A stretch of DNA of 13,142 nt, taken from the NCBI GenBank assembly GCA_900764755.1, contig CAAFPE010000070.1:1-13142 (forward strand). The letters are read 5' to 3'. Positions 6,478 through 13,128 of this stretch are shown piece by piece. A model generated the notes under the pieces. The model saw only the letters and a list, made by a program, of their open reading frames with translations. It was not told the DNA's origin and made no database searches. This stretch comes from an uncultured Oscillospiraceae bacterium. GTDB lineage: Bacteria; Bacillota; Clostridia; Oscillospirales; Oscillospiraceae. Position 1 is the first letter of the stretch. Every line of letters starts with the position of its first letter. The position numbers were made by a program, and so were the translations under genes.

Positions 6478-7691
6478 CGGACCGGGTGTACAAGCTGGAG
6501 ATTTTTCTGCCTCCGAGCCACTTTGAGGCGGTGCGGCAGGCCCTGTGGTCGGTGGATGCGGGCCACATCGGGGCCTATGACCGCTGCCTGTCCTGGGGCC
6601 CGGTGAAAAGCTGCTGGCGGCCTCTGGAGGGGACGGATCCCTTTCTGGGGACACCGGGGGAACTGTGCCGGGCGGAGGAGTGGAAGGTGGAGGTCTGCTG
6701 CCGGGAGGGCCGGCTGGCGGAGACCCTGGCCGCCGTGCGGGCGGTCCACCCCTATGAGGAGCCGGTGGTCAATGTGGTCCCCCTGGCCGCCACCGGCCTG
6801 GAGGAGAAACAACAGGGTGGGACGCCTTCGGCGTCCCGGACAAGGAGCAAGATCGCCATGGAAAACAACAAAAATATTCTCATCATCAACGATATGCCGG
6901 GCTATGGCAAGGTGGCCACGGCGGCTATGCTGCCCATCCTATCCAATATGGGGCACAGTGTGTACAACCTGCCCACCGCCCTGGTGTCCAACACGCTGGA
7001 CTATGGGACCTTCAGCATCCTGGATACCACCGACTACATGGTGCAGGCCATCGCCGCCTGGAAGAAGCTGGGATTCTCCTTTGACTGCATCACCACGGGC
7101 TTTCTGGCCTCAGCGGAGCAGGTGGACATCATCCGGGAGTTCATCGCCAGCCAGAAGAAGGAGGGCCTTCTGGTGATGACCGATCCCATCATGGGGGACG
7201 ACGGGAAGCTCTATAACGGGGTGACGGAGGAGGCGGTGGAGAATATGCGCCGGCTCATCGGTGTGGCGGATGTGATCGTCCCCAACCTGACAGAGGCGGA
7301 GTTTCTCACCGGAAGGTACCAGGGGCGGGAGTCACTCACCGCCAGGGAGGCCCGGGAACTGGTAGACGGCCTGCTGGACTTCGGCCCCCGGTCGGTGGTG
7401 GTGACCAGCGGCGTGGAGGAGGAGACCGGCAGCCATGTGGTCTGGGGATATAACCGGGAGAGCGGGGCCCACTTCACCATCCCATATCAATTCATCCAGG
7501 TCCACTTCCCGGGGACGGGGGATATGTTCTCCGCCGTGCTGGTGGGGGAGCTGCTGGCCGGCCGGAGCCTGGAGCCGGCGGTGCGCCGGGCCATGGATGT
7601 GCTGGAGAACCTGATCCTGCTGGAGCGGGACGAGGCAGAGAAGAACAAGGGCATCCGCATCGAAAAGTACCTCAGCGTACTGAACCAGTGA
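6474..7691 (+). CDS. YqfO/NIF3-CutA-like domain fused to pyridoxal/pyridoxamine kinase
   Basis: One uninterrupted 405-residue frame with two unrelated domains. Residues 1-108 are a CutA/PII-like YqfO domain of the NIF3-associated type (YKLEIFLPPSHFEAV at the start, HPYEEP at 92-97), whose role is unknown. Residues 129-405 are a ribokinase-fold vitamin B6 kinase, which phosphorylates pyridoxal or pyridoxamine using ATP to feed PLP supply. It has NDMPGYGKVA (139-148), MTDPIMGDDGKLY, and the anion-hole and catalytic-base motif GTGD with Asp350. The kinase alone (277 residues) is full length. The linker (109-128, Gly/Ser/Thr/Arg-rich) is encoded around a perfect palindrome and looks like former intergenic DNA. 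An internal ATG at 6858 has its own AAGGAG, so the kinase may also be made separately. The gene starts inside the addB stop codon. Confidence 0.85.
   Translation: MTDRVYKLEIFLPPSHFEAVRQALWSVDAGHIGAYDRCLSWGPVKSCWRPLEGTDPFLGTPGELCRAEEWKVEVCCREGRLAETLAAVRAVHPYEEPVVNVVPLAATGLEEKQQGGTPSASRTRSKIAMENNKNILIINDMPGYGKVATAAMLPILSNMGHSVYNLPTALVSNTLDYGTFSILDTTDYMVQAIAAWKKLGFSFDCITTGFLASAEQVDIIREFIASQKKEGLLVMTDPIMGDDGKLYNGVTEEAVENMRRLIGVADVIVPNLTEAEFLTGRYQGRESLTAREARELVDGLLDFGPRSVVVTSGVEEETGSHVVWGYNRESGAHFTIPYQFIQVHFPGTGDMFSAVLVGELLAGRSLEPAVRRAMDVLENLILLERDEAEKNKGIRIEKYLSVLNQ
6819..6837 (+). repeat. perfect palindrome in the YqfO-kinase linker
   Basis: GGGACGCC-TTC-GGCGTCCC is an 8-pair perfect stem with a three-base loop, encoding part of the linker between the two domains. 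Hairpins of this form are typical of small dispersed intergenic palindromes in GC-rich bacteria. It is not followed by a T run, so it is not a terminator. There is no second copy in this window. Confidence 0.75.
6842..6860 (+). promoter_or_regulatory. internal ribosome binding site and start codon for the kinase
   Basis: AAGGAG (6842-6847) lies 10 bases before an in-frame ATG (6858) where homology to pyridoxamine kinases begins (MENNKNILIINDMPGYGK). A stand-alone kinase of 277 residues, spanning 6858-7691, could be initiated here. Some annotators would call this as the gene start and treat 6474-6857 as a separate YqfO-like gene lacking a stop. Confidence 0.6.
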
Positions 7692-7705
7692 CGGGGTGAG
7701 GGCGT

Positions 7706-8119
7706 ATGTGGGCTGGATTCGCGCTGCTGTCGGCGCTGTTCGCCGCGCTGACCTCCATCCTGGCCAAGCTGGGGATGGATGGGATCAACTCCAACCTGGC
7801 CACAGCCATCCGCACGGCGGTGGTCCTGGTGATGGCCTGGGGGATCGTCTTTCTCACAGGAAAGCACCACGGCATGGGAGACATCGGGGGCCGCAGCTGG
7901 CTGTTCCTGATCCTGTCCGGGGTGGCCACCGGCCTCTCCTGGCTGTGCTACTACCGGGCGCTTCAGCTGGGAGAGGCCAGCCGGGTGGTCCCCATTGACA
8001 AGTTCAGCGTGGTCATCTCCATGGTGCTGGCCTTTGTAGTCCTGAAGGAGGCGGTGACCGTCAAGACCGTGGTGGGCGGGCTGCTGATCACCGCGGGGAC
8101 CCTGGTGCTGATCCTGTGA
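7706..8119 (+). CDS. single-domain EamA/DMT-family transporter
   Basis: A 137-residue, very hydrophobic protein with five predicted membrane helices (about 2-20, 30-52, 64-86, 92-112 and 118-136). The second half (CYYRALQLGEASRVVPIDKFSVVISM, then VLKEAVTVKTVVGGLLITAGTLVL) is a clear EamA domain. Typical drug/metabolite transporters carry two EamA repeats and ten helices; this is a half-size form, which probably works as a dimer. The substrate cannot be read from the sequence; its place 14 bases after a B6 kinase hints at, but does not prove, a vitamin or metabolite link. The ATG is preceded by a GGGGTGAGGG purine run. Confidence 0.85.
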   Translation: MWAGFALLSALFAALTSILAKLGMDGINSNLATAIRTAVVLVMAWGIVFLTGKHHGMGDIGGRSWLFLILSGVATGLSWLCYYRALQLGEASRVVPIDKFSVVISMVLAFVVLKEAVTVKTVVGGLLITAGTLVLIL

Positions 8120-8160
8120 CCGGGTCCGGCCCTGAAATCAAACGCATAGGAGGAATGTAG

Positions 8161-9222
8161 ATGCCGCCCAAGGGAAAGCCGGATACCGCCGGCTATCAGC
8201 GGTTCAAAAAGGAACTGGCCGCGGGGACGCCGGGGAAGCTGTATCTTCTGCACGGGGAGGAGACCTATCTCCGGGACCACTACCTGGGGAAGCTGCGGTC
8301 CCTGCTGCTCACCGGAGGGATGGGGACCTTCAATCTCCATGAGGTCCCGGCCCGGGAGATGTCCCCCCGCCGCCTGGAGGAGGCGCTGGACTGCCTGCCC
8401 ATGATGGCGGAGCGTACCCTGGTCCTGGTGACCGACTTCGATCTGTTCAAGGCGGGGGAGAAGGACCGGGAGGAGTATGTCCGGCTGCTGGGGGACCTGC
8501 CGGACTATGTATGTCTGGTGTTCGTGTACGACCTGATCCCATACAAGGGGGACGCCCGGACCAAGCTGGCCGGGGCCATCAAGCAGAACGGCGTGGTGGT
8601 CAACTTCGCCCGCCAGGACCAGGGGGACCTGGTGGACTGGGTGCGCCGGCGGTTCCGGGCCCTGGGGAAGGACATCGACTCCCGCCTGGCCCTTGATCTG
8701 ATCTTCCTGTGCGGGGATCTGATGACCAACCTCATCGGGGAGATCGAGAAGGTGGGGGCCTATGCCAAAGGCCAGCGGATCACCCGGGGGGACATCGACG
8801 CGGTGGCCACTCCCCAGCTGGACGCGGTGGTGTTCCGCATGACCGACGCCATCGGCGAGGGAAAGTTTGACCGGGCGGCGGCGGTGCTGGGGGAGCTGTA
8901 CCAGATGCAGGAGCCCCCCATCAAGATCATGTGGTCCCTGGGGCGGCAGATGCGGCAGCTCTACTCCGCCCGCCTGGCCATGGAGCAGGGGAAGGGGGCC
9001 CAGTATCTGGCGGGGCTGTGGGGGCTCAAGCCCTATCCCGCGGAGAAGCTGATGGGCGCCGCCCGCCGGTTCACCCTGCCCTGGTGCCGCCGGGCGGTGG
9101 TGCGCTGCGGCGAGGTGGACCTGGCCATGAAGTCCACCGGACAGGACGGACAGCAGCTGCTCACCGGCCTGCTGCTGGAGCTGGCTGCCCCCGCCTCCCG
9201 GCCCGCACCCCAGCGGAGATAA
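8161..9222 (+). CDS. holA: DNA polymerase III subunit delta
   Basis: A 353-residue protein of HolA length. Delta is the clamp-loader wrench that opens the beta sliding clamp. The N-terminal AAA+-like domain lacks a functional P-loop, as expected, and has the family motif YLLHGEETYLRDHY (28-41). The LVFVYDLIPYKGDARTKL segment (119-136), the CGDLMTNLIGEIEKV lid-domain helix (184-198) and the DAVVFRMTDAIGEG segment (221-234) are typical. A C-terminal collar domain follows. The start is supported by AGGAGG seven bases upstream, the strongest ribosome binding site in the run. It sits 41 bases after the transporter gene and 9 bases before rnmV. Confidence 0.95.
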   Translation: MPPKGKPDTAGYQRFKKELAAGTPGKLYLLHGEETYLRDHYLGKLRSLLLTGGMGTFNLHEVPAREMSPRRLEEALDCLPMMAERTLVLVTDFDLFKAGEKDREEYVRLLGDLPDYVCLVFVYDLIPYKGDARTKLAGAIKQNGVVVNFARQDQGDLVDWVRRRFRALGKDIDSRLALDLIFLCGDLMTNLIGEIEKVGAYAKGQRITRGDIDAVATPQLDAVVFRMTDAIGEGKFDRAAAVLGELYQMQEPPIKIMWSLGRQMRQLYSARLAMEQGKGAQYLAGLWGLKPYPAEKLMGAARRFTLPWCRRAVVRCGEVDLAMKSTGQDGQQLLTGLLLELAAPASRPAPQRR

Positions 9223-9231
9223 GGAGGGGCC

Positions 9232-9837
9232 ATGCTGATCATACGAGAAGCGATCGTGGTGGAGGGGCGGTACGACAAAAATACCCTCTCCCAGGTGGTG
9301 GACACCCTGATCCTGGAGACCAACGGCTTCGGCATCTTCAAGGACCCGGAGCGGATGTCCCTCCTCCGCCGGGCGGCGGAGCGGCGGGGGCTCATCGTGC
9401 TCACCGACTCCGACGGGGCGGGCTTTGTGATCCGGAACCGGATCCGGGGATCCATCCCGGCGGAGCATTTGAAGCACGCCTATATCCCGGACGTGTACGG
9501 GAAGGAGAAGCGGAAGCGCCAGCGGGGCCGGGAGGGCAAGCTGGGGGTGGAGGGGATGCCCCCCCAGGTGCTGGAGCAGGTGCTCCGCCGGGCGGGGGCC
9601 ACCGTCCTGGATGCCCAGGCTCCGGAGCGGGCCCGGCCCGGCCTGACCAAGGCGGACCTGATGGCCGCGGGGCTCACCGGAGGGGCGGACAGCGCCCGGC
9701 GGCGGCAGGCCCTGCTGAAGGAGATGGAGCTGCCGGAGCACACCTCGGCCAACGCCCTGCTCCAGGTGCTCAACGGCTGCTATTCCCGGGAGGAGGCGCT
9801 GGACCTGTTGGGGCTCAAGGACTTGGACGGGATGTAA
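9232..9837 (+). CDS. rnmV: ribonuclease M5
   Basis: A 201-residue protein with an N-terminal TOPRIM domain. RNase M5 cuts precursor 5S rRNA in low-GC and related Gram-positives. The TOPRIM acidic residues are visible: Glu11 in VVEGRYDKN, and Asp59 and Asp61 in LTDSDGAG. The middle HAYIP then GREGKLGVEGM segment (82-109) is the RNase M5 signature that separates it from DnaG-type TOPRIM proteins, and the C-terminal half matches the DUF4093 region. GGAGG lies close before the ATG. It is usually found beside ksgA; here it follows holA by 9 bases and no ksgA is in the window. Confidence 0.88.
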   Translation: MLIIREAIVVEGRYDKNTLSQVVDTLILETNGFGIFKDPERMSLLRRAAERRGLIVLTDSDGAGFVIRNRIRGSIPAEHLKHAYIPDVYGKEKRKRQRGREGKLGVEGMPPQVLEQVLRRAGATVLDAQAPERARPGLTKADLMAAGLTGGADSARRRQALLKEMELPEHTSANALLQVLNGCYSREEALDLLGLKDLDGM

Positions 9838-9846
9838 ACCCCGGGT

Positions 9847-9896
9847 TAGCAGGGAGAAAACCGCCGGGTGGTGGCAGAAAAAGCGGCCGCCTGCTA
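9847..9896. repeat. spaced inverted repeat upstream of the HTH gene
   Basis: TAGCAGG (9847-9853) and CCTGCTA (9890-9896) are a perfect 7-base inverted repeat 36 bases apart, within the 85-base gap between rnmV and the HTH gene. It could be a dispersed operator for the following regulator or the base of a weak structure ending the rnmV transcript. There is no T run and no convincing promoter here. Confidence 0.3.
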
Positions 9897-9922
9897 GGGT
9901 GGAGGCGAGGAGATGATGAACC

Positions 9923-11221
9923 ATGACCACAGGACAACGCATCGCCGCCAAGCGGAAGGAGCGGGAGCTGTCCCAGGAGAGCCTGGGGGCGGAGCTGGGG
10001 GTATCCCGGCAGACCGTGTATAAGTGGGAGAGTGACACCTCCCTGCCGGAGATCGAGAAGCTGGTGGCCCTGAGCCGCCTGTTCCAGGTGCCTGTGGGCT
10101 GGCTGCTGGGAGTGGAGGAGGTCCCGGAGGCGACAGAGTTCTCTGAGGACCAGCTGAAGCTGCTGGAGGAGCTGCTGGGCCGCTATCAGCGGGCGGAGCA
10201 GGCCGAACTGAGCCAGGGCCAGCGGGCGCAGGTGGAGGCCCTGGTGGGGGAGAGGCTGTCCGGGAGCCGGCGGCTCCGGCGGCGGTGGCCCTGGGCCTTG
10301 GCCGCCCTGGCGGTGGTCTGGGCCGGATGGAGCGTATTCAGCCGTCTGGACCGGATGGACGGGCAGTATAACAGTCTGGCCAACTCGGTGAATAACGTCA
10401 GCCACTCGGTGAACGCTCAGGTGGGCTCCATTGCCAGCCGGGTGGAGGAGATCCTGAAGGCCCAGAACGATTTGACCGCCGACTATGCTACCCAGCTGGT
10501 CTCCGCCGATTTGGCAGAAAATACGGTACGATTCTCCCTACGGGCGGTGCCCAAGACCTATACCCCCGGGATGTCGGTGGTCTTTCTGGCGGACAGTGGC
10601 GGGGAGGTGCGGGAGATGGAAGCTGCGGAGGAGGAGAACGGAGCTTTTACCGGGGAGATGGTCTGTCCCCTGACAGACAGCATTACCCTCTCCGCCGTCT
10701 TTGTCACCGGGAACACCCGGCAGACCCAGCTGCTGGACCAGTACCAGGGGCTGTACCAGGACAGCTTCCCCCAGGTGGAACCCATGGATCTGTCCCCTGT
10801 GATGTATTCGAAGCGGGGGAAAAACGGCCGCTTCACCCTGCCGGAGGGATACATTACCGTGGGCGGGGAGGGGGACTCCGTCCCAGCTGTCAATGAGGCT
10901 CTGGGGGTGAGCCGGCTGCGGGAGGTCCGGGTGGGCCTGTTCCATAATTTTCAGCTGGTAAGCTGGCTGGAGCCCTGTGAGAAGCCGAACGGCTTCTCTG
11001 AGGGCTTTGCGGGACAGGACTTCTACCGGCTGGACCCCATGGAGCTGGACCTGGCGGAGGGGGATGATCTCGCCTTCGCCGCCGTGGTCACCGACGAGTA
11101 TGGACGGAGGTGGGTGTCCCCCTCGGTCCCGGAGTATCAGGTGCGGGATGGGGAGATCCTCTGGCCGGAGGAATCGGTGGTCTATCAGAAAAATACCCTG
11201 GCCGACTGGGGCCTGGAGTAA
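9923..11221 (+). CDS. membrane-anchored XRE-type HTH regulator with extracytoplasmic domain
   Basis: A 432-residue protein. Residues 5-60 are an XRE/Cro-type HTH (SQESLGAELGVSRQTVYKWE). A charged helical linker (70-112) follows, then the basic patch RRLRRR (116-121) and one membrane helix (about 122-140), which places the HTH in the cytoplasm and about 290 residues outside. The outside part begins with a heptad-like segment (148-181) and continues with two beta-rich regions (about 198-265 and 300-410), possibly Ig-like. The only two cysteines, C248 and C352, are both outside. This architecture suggests a one-component transmembrane regulator that senses an envelope signal. I do not recognise the ectodomain, and the targets are unknown. 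A purine-rich site (GGAGGCGAGGAG) ends 10 bases before the ATG. A strong terminator follows the gene. Confidence 0.8.
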   Translation: MTTGQRIAAKRKERELSQESLGAELGVSRQTVYKWESDTSLPEIEKLVALSRLFQVPVGWLLGVEEVPEATEFSEDQLKLLEELLGRYQRAEQAELSQGQRAQVEALVGERLSGSRRLRRRWPWALAALAVVWAGWSVFSRLDRMDGQYNSLANSVNNVSHSVNAQVGSIASRVEEILKAQNDLTADYATQLVSADLAENTVRFSLRAVPKTYTPGMSVVFLADSGGEVREMEAAEEENGAFTGEMVCPLTDSITLSAVFVTGNTRQTQLLDQYQGLYQDSFPQVEPMDLSPVMYSKRGKNGRFTLPEGYITVGGEGDSVPAVNEALGVSRLREVRVGLFHNFQLVSWLEPCEKPNGFSEGFAGQDFYRLDPMELDLAEGDDLAFAAVVTDEYGRRWVSPSVPEYQVRDGEILWPEESVVYQKNTLADWGLE

Positions 11222-11250
11222 GTCCGGATGCCAAGGCCCTTTTGCACGCC

Positions 11251-11283
11251 GCAGCGCCGCTCTTTGGGCGGCGCTGCATTTTT
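11251..11283 (+). terminator. rho-independent terminator after the HTH gene
   Basis: GCAGCGCCGC (11251-11260) and GCGGCGCTGC (11268-11277) form a perfect 10-pair stem with a seven-base loop, followed by ATTTTTA. It lies 30 bases past the HTH gene stop and separates it from the sporulation genes, which therefore need their own promoters. Confidence 0.9.
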
Positions 11284-11322
11284 ATGGTTGCCTCATCCCA
11301 TCTTTGGCTCGTCCCGGCGGTG

Positions 11323-11349
11323 TCATTTGGTTCTGCCGGGCCATATACT
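11323..11349 (+). promoter_or_regulatory. sigma-E-like promoter for spoVM
   Basis: CATATACT (11342-11349) differs at one position from the sigma-E -10 consensus CATACAHT. Upstream, TCATTTG (11323-11329) is a partial match to the KMATATT -35, with a 12-base spacer that is slightly short. It lies just after the terminator and about 32 bases before the spoVM ATG. In B. subtilis spoVM is under sigma-E control, which fits. Confidence 0.5.
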
Positions 11350-11381
11350 GGACTATGATTTGTTGGAGGGAGGGTCGTGGA

Positions 11382-11456
11382 ATGGGTATCGTGGTGGTAC
11401 GCTCGCCCAAATGCCTGCGCGGGCTGCTGCGCAGGCTGTTCGGTCTGAAGGGCTGA
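11382..11456 (+). CDS. spoVM: SpoVM, spore coat anchoring peptide
   Basis: A 24-codon gene encoding MGIVVVRSPKCLRGLLRRLF and four further residues. It matches clostridial SpoVM: a short hydrophobic N-terminus, SPK with the helix-breaking Pro9 at the same position as in B. subtilis SpoVM, then an amphipathic cationic helix. In B. subtilis this peptide recognises the convex forespore membrane, anchors the SpoIVA basement layer of the coat, and is needed for cortex formation. A strong GGAGGGAGGG site precedes the ATG by seven bases, and a sigma-E-like promoter lies upstream. The gene is too short for most gene callers and is embedded in a longer out-of-context frame. Cys11 replaces the usual Phe, an odd but tolerable change in the amphipathic helix. 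Confidence 0.82.
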   Translation: MGIVVVRSPKCLRGLLRRLFGLKG

Positions 11457-11465
11457 GACAGATGG

Positions 11466-11494
11466 ACATATTCTCCCGCTCCCGGACATATAGT
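11466..11494 (+). promoter_or_regulatory. sigma-E-like promoter for the SPOCS-LysM gene
   Basis: ACATATT (11466-11472) matches the sigma-E -35 KMATATT at six of seven positions. After a 14-base spacer, CATATAGT (11487-11494) is close to CATACAHT. A start near 11501 gives a leader of 37 or 61 bases depending on the start codon. This is a better sigma-E candidate than the one before spoVM. The boxes overlap a GGACA-TATAG-TGTCC inverted repeat (11484-11498). Confidence 0.6.
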
Positions 11495-11510
11495 GTCCCA
11501 AAGAAGGCCC

Positions 11511-11532
11511 GGGCCCCGGTGACCGGAGGCCC
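11511..11532 (+). promoter_or_regulatory. leader hairpin covering the first ribosome binding site
   Basis: GGGCCCCGG (11511-11519) pairs with CCGG and GGCCC (11523-11526 and 11528-11532), with one bulged A and a TGA loop. The paired arm contains GGAGG (11525-11529), the ribosome binding site that would serve the ATG at 11538. Hiding it favours initiation at the second ATG (11562), whose GAGAGG lies outside the stem. The structure is seen by complementarity only; it has no T run and is not a terminator. Confidence 0.5.
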
Positions 11533-11561
11533 ATCCTATGGGAAAGGGAGAGGAACTGCAC

Positions 11562-13088
11562 ATGGAATTGGAATTTGATCGGGATGTGATCCACTGCTGG
11601 GAGATCGCGGCGGACGGGACCCTCTGCCAGGAGGAGACCCTGGAGACCATCGTGCCCGACGCCTGTCCGGACATCCTCCGCATCGTGGCGGTATGCGGAC
11701 AGGCGACACTGAACGGGAAGCAGGCCCGGGAGGGGGCGGCGGCGGTGAGCGGAAGCGTCCGGGCCGTCCTCCTCTATCAACCGGAGGAGGGGGGCGGGCT
11801 GCGCCGCATGGAGGCAGCCCTGCCCTTCTCCGCTCAAATGGAGGCTCCGGGGCTGACAGAGCAGGGCCAGGTCCACGCCTGCGTCCGGCTCCGTGGGGCG
11901 GAGGCCCGGGCTCTGAATCCCCGGAAGGTGCTGCTCCGGGCTGACCTGGCGGTGGATGTGACCGCCTTTCAGCCCAGAGAGCGGGTATGCTGTCAGGGGG
12001 TGCTGGGCCCTGAGGAGCACGGGGTTCAGCAGCGGGTAACGGAGCAGGAGAGCTATCAGCTGGAGGCTGTGCAGGAGAAGCCCTTTACATTTTCGGAACA
12101 GGTCAGGCTGAGCGTGGGGCAGGGGGAGCCGGTGCAGCTGGCCGCCTGCCGGGCCGTGCCCCTGTGCGGGGAGAGCCGCCTCATCGGCAGCAAGCTGATT
12201 TTCAAGGGGGCTGTGGAGCTCCAGCTGCTGGTGCAGGAGGCCGGCGGTGGGCTGACCGCCTGCCGGGAGAACCTCCCCTTCTCCCAGATCATGGAGGTCC
12301 CGGGGCTGGGCGAGGGGGGCGAGTGCCGCATGGCGGTGGAACTGACCCAGCTGAGCTGCCAGCCCGCCGGGGAGGACGGCCGCACTGTGGAGGTGGTGCT
12401 GGACCTGCTGGCCCAGGCCCAGGTGTGGAGCCGCCGCCCGGTCACCCTTCTCCAGGACCTGTACAGCACCGCCCTCCAGACCCAGGTGGAGCGGGAGGAG
12501 CAGATCCTGTGGCAGCTGGTGGAGCAGTCCTCCCGCACCCAGAACGTGCGGGAACTGCTGGAGACAGGGGCCCTCCCCCGCAGCGTGACGGACAGCTGGG
12601 TGTCCCTGGGCGAGATCCGGAGGAACCGGGAGGGGGACCAGCTGGTGCTGGAGGGGGAGGCCCGGGTCACCGTACTCTATCTGGACGAGAACGACACCCT
12701 CCAGGCCCTCCAGCGGCCCCTGGCCGTCTCCTGCCGGCTGGACGCCCCAGAAGGGGCCCGGTGCTGCTGCCGGGCCGCCTGCTCCGGAGAGGTGTTTGCC
12801 GCCCCCTCCGCCGGGGGGATCGAGGTGCGCTTCGCAGTGGACTTCCACTTCCTCATCCTCCGGGAGCAGCACACCGCGGCGGTGTGCGGGGCCGCTCTGG
12901 GGGAGCCCCGGACCCGGGGCGAGGGGGATCAGCCCTCGGTGGTGCTCCGGCTTGCCTCACCGGGGGAGGGCCTGTGGGAACTGGCCAAGGCCTACGGCAC
13001 CACCACGGAGCAGATCGTCCAGGCCAACGGCCTGGAGGAGGGGCAGCTGCCCCTGGGCCAGATGCTCCTGATCCCCAGCGTGCGCTGA
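11562..13088 (+). CDS. SPOCS (DUF3794) and LysM domain sporulation protein
   Basis: A 508-residue protein with three SPOCS/DUF3794-type beta units (about 30-135, 200-290 and 340-440) and a C-terminal LysM domain (about 467-505: GEGLWELAKAYGTT, then IVQANGLEEGQLPLGQMLLIP). The first unit has the typical IVPDACPDILRIV entry and SGSVRAVLLY strand. SPOCS-LysM proteins are found in spore-forming Clostridia and are thought to be coat or cortex-interface proteins, with LysM binding peptidoglycan. There is no signal peptide, as expected for a mother-cell protein. An in-frame ATG at 11538 would add eight residues. I prefer 11562 because family members start MELE/MELK, GAGAGG lies eight bases upstream, and the site for 11538 is buried in a hairpin. 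A sigma-E-like promoter and spoVM lie just upstream. Confidence 0.9.
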   Translation: MELEFDRDVIHCWEIAADGTLCQEETLETIVPDACPDILRIVAVCGQATLNGKQAREGAAAVSGSVRAVLLYQPEEGGGLRRMEAALPFSAQMEAPGLTEQGQVHACVRLRGAEARALNPRKVLLRADLAVDVTAFQPRERVCCQGVLGPEEHGVQQRVTEQESYQLEAVQEKPFTFSEQVRLSVGQGEPVQLAACRAVPLCGESRLIGSKLIFKGAVELQLLVQEAGGGLTACRENLPFSQIMEVPGLGEGGECRMAVELTQLSCQPAGEDGRTVEVVLDLLAQAQVWSRRPVTLLQDLYSTALQTQVEREEQILWQLVEQSSRTQNVRELLETGALPRSVTDSWVSLGEIRRNREGDQLVLEGEARVTVLYLDENDTLQALQRPLAVSCRLDAPEGARCCCRAACSGEVFAAPSAGGIEVRFAVDFHFLILREQHTAAVCGAALGEPRTRGEGDQPSVVLRLASPGEGLWELAKAYGTTTEQIVQANGLEEGQLPLGQMLLIPSVR

Positions 13089-13128
13089 CCGCCTTGCAGG
13101 GTGCTTTGACGCATTGCTCCGCCCCGGC

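Noticed and set aside
4297..6654. A 785-codon open frame on the minus strand opposite addB
   Set aside because: The composition is Pro/Gly/Leu/Arg-rich with no domain and no ribosome binding site. addB on the other strand has all its motifs intact.
9872..9900. Possible promoter TGGCAG-17-TAGGGT for the HTH gene
   Set aside because: The -35 matches poorly, and the predicted start would fall within the ribosome binding site, leaving almost no leader.
7963..10038. A 691-codon minus-strand frame opposite holA and rnmV
   Set aside because: It overlaps two well-supported genes entirely and has no recognisable domain. It is a codon-bias shadow.
11088..12872. A 594-codon minus-strand frame opposite spoVM and the SPOCS-LysM gene
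   Set aside because: It crosses a terminator and several promoters and has no motifs, so it is an antisense artefact.
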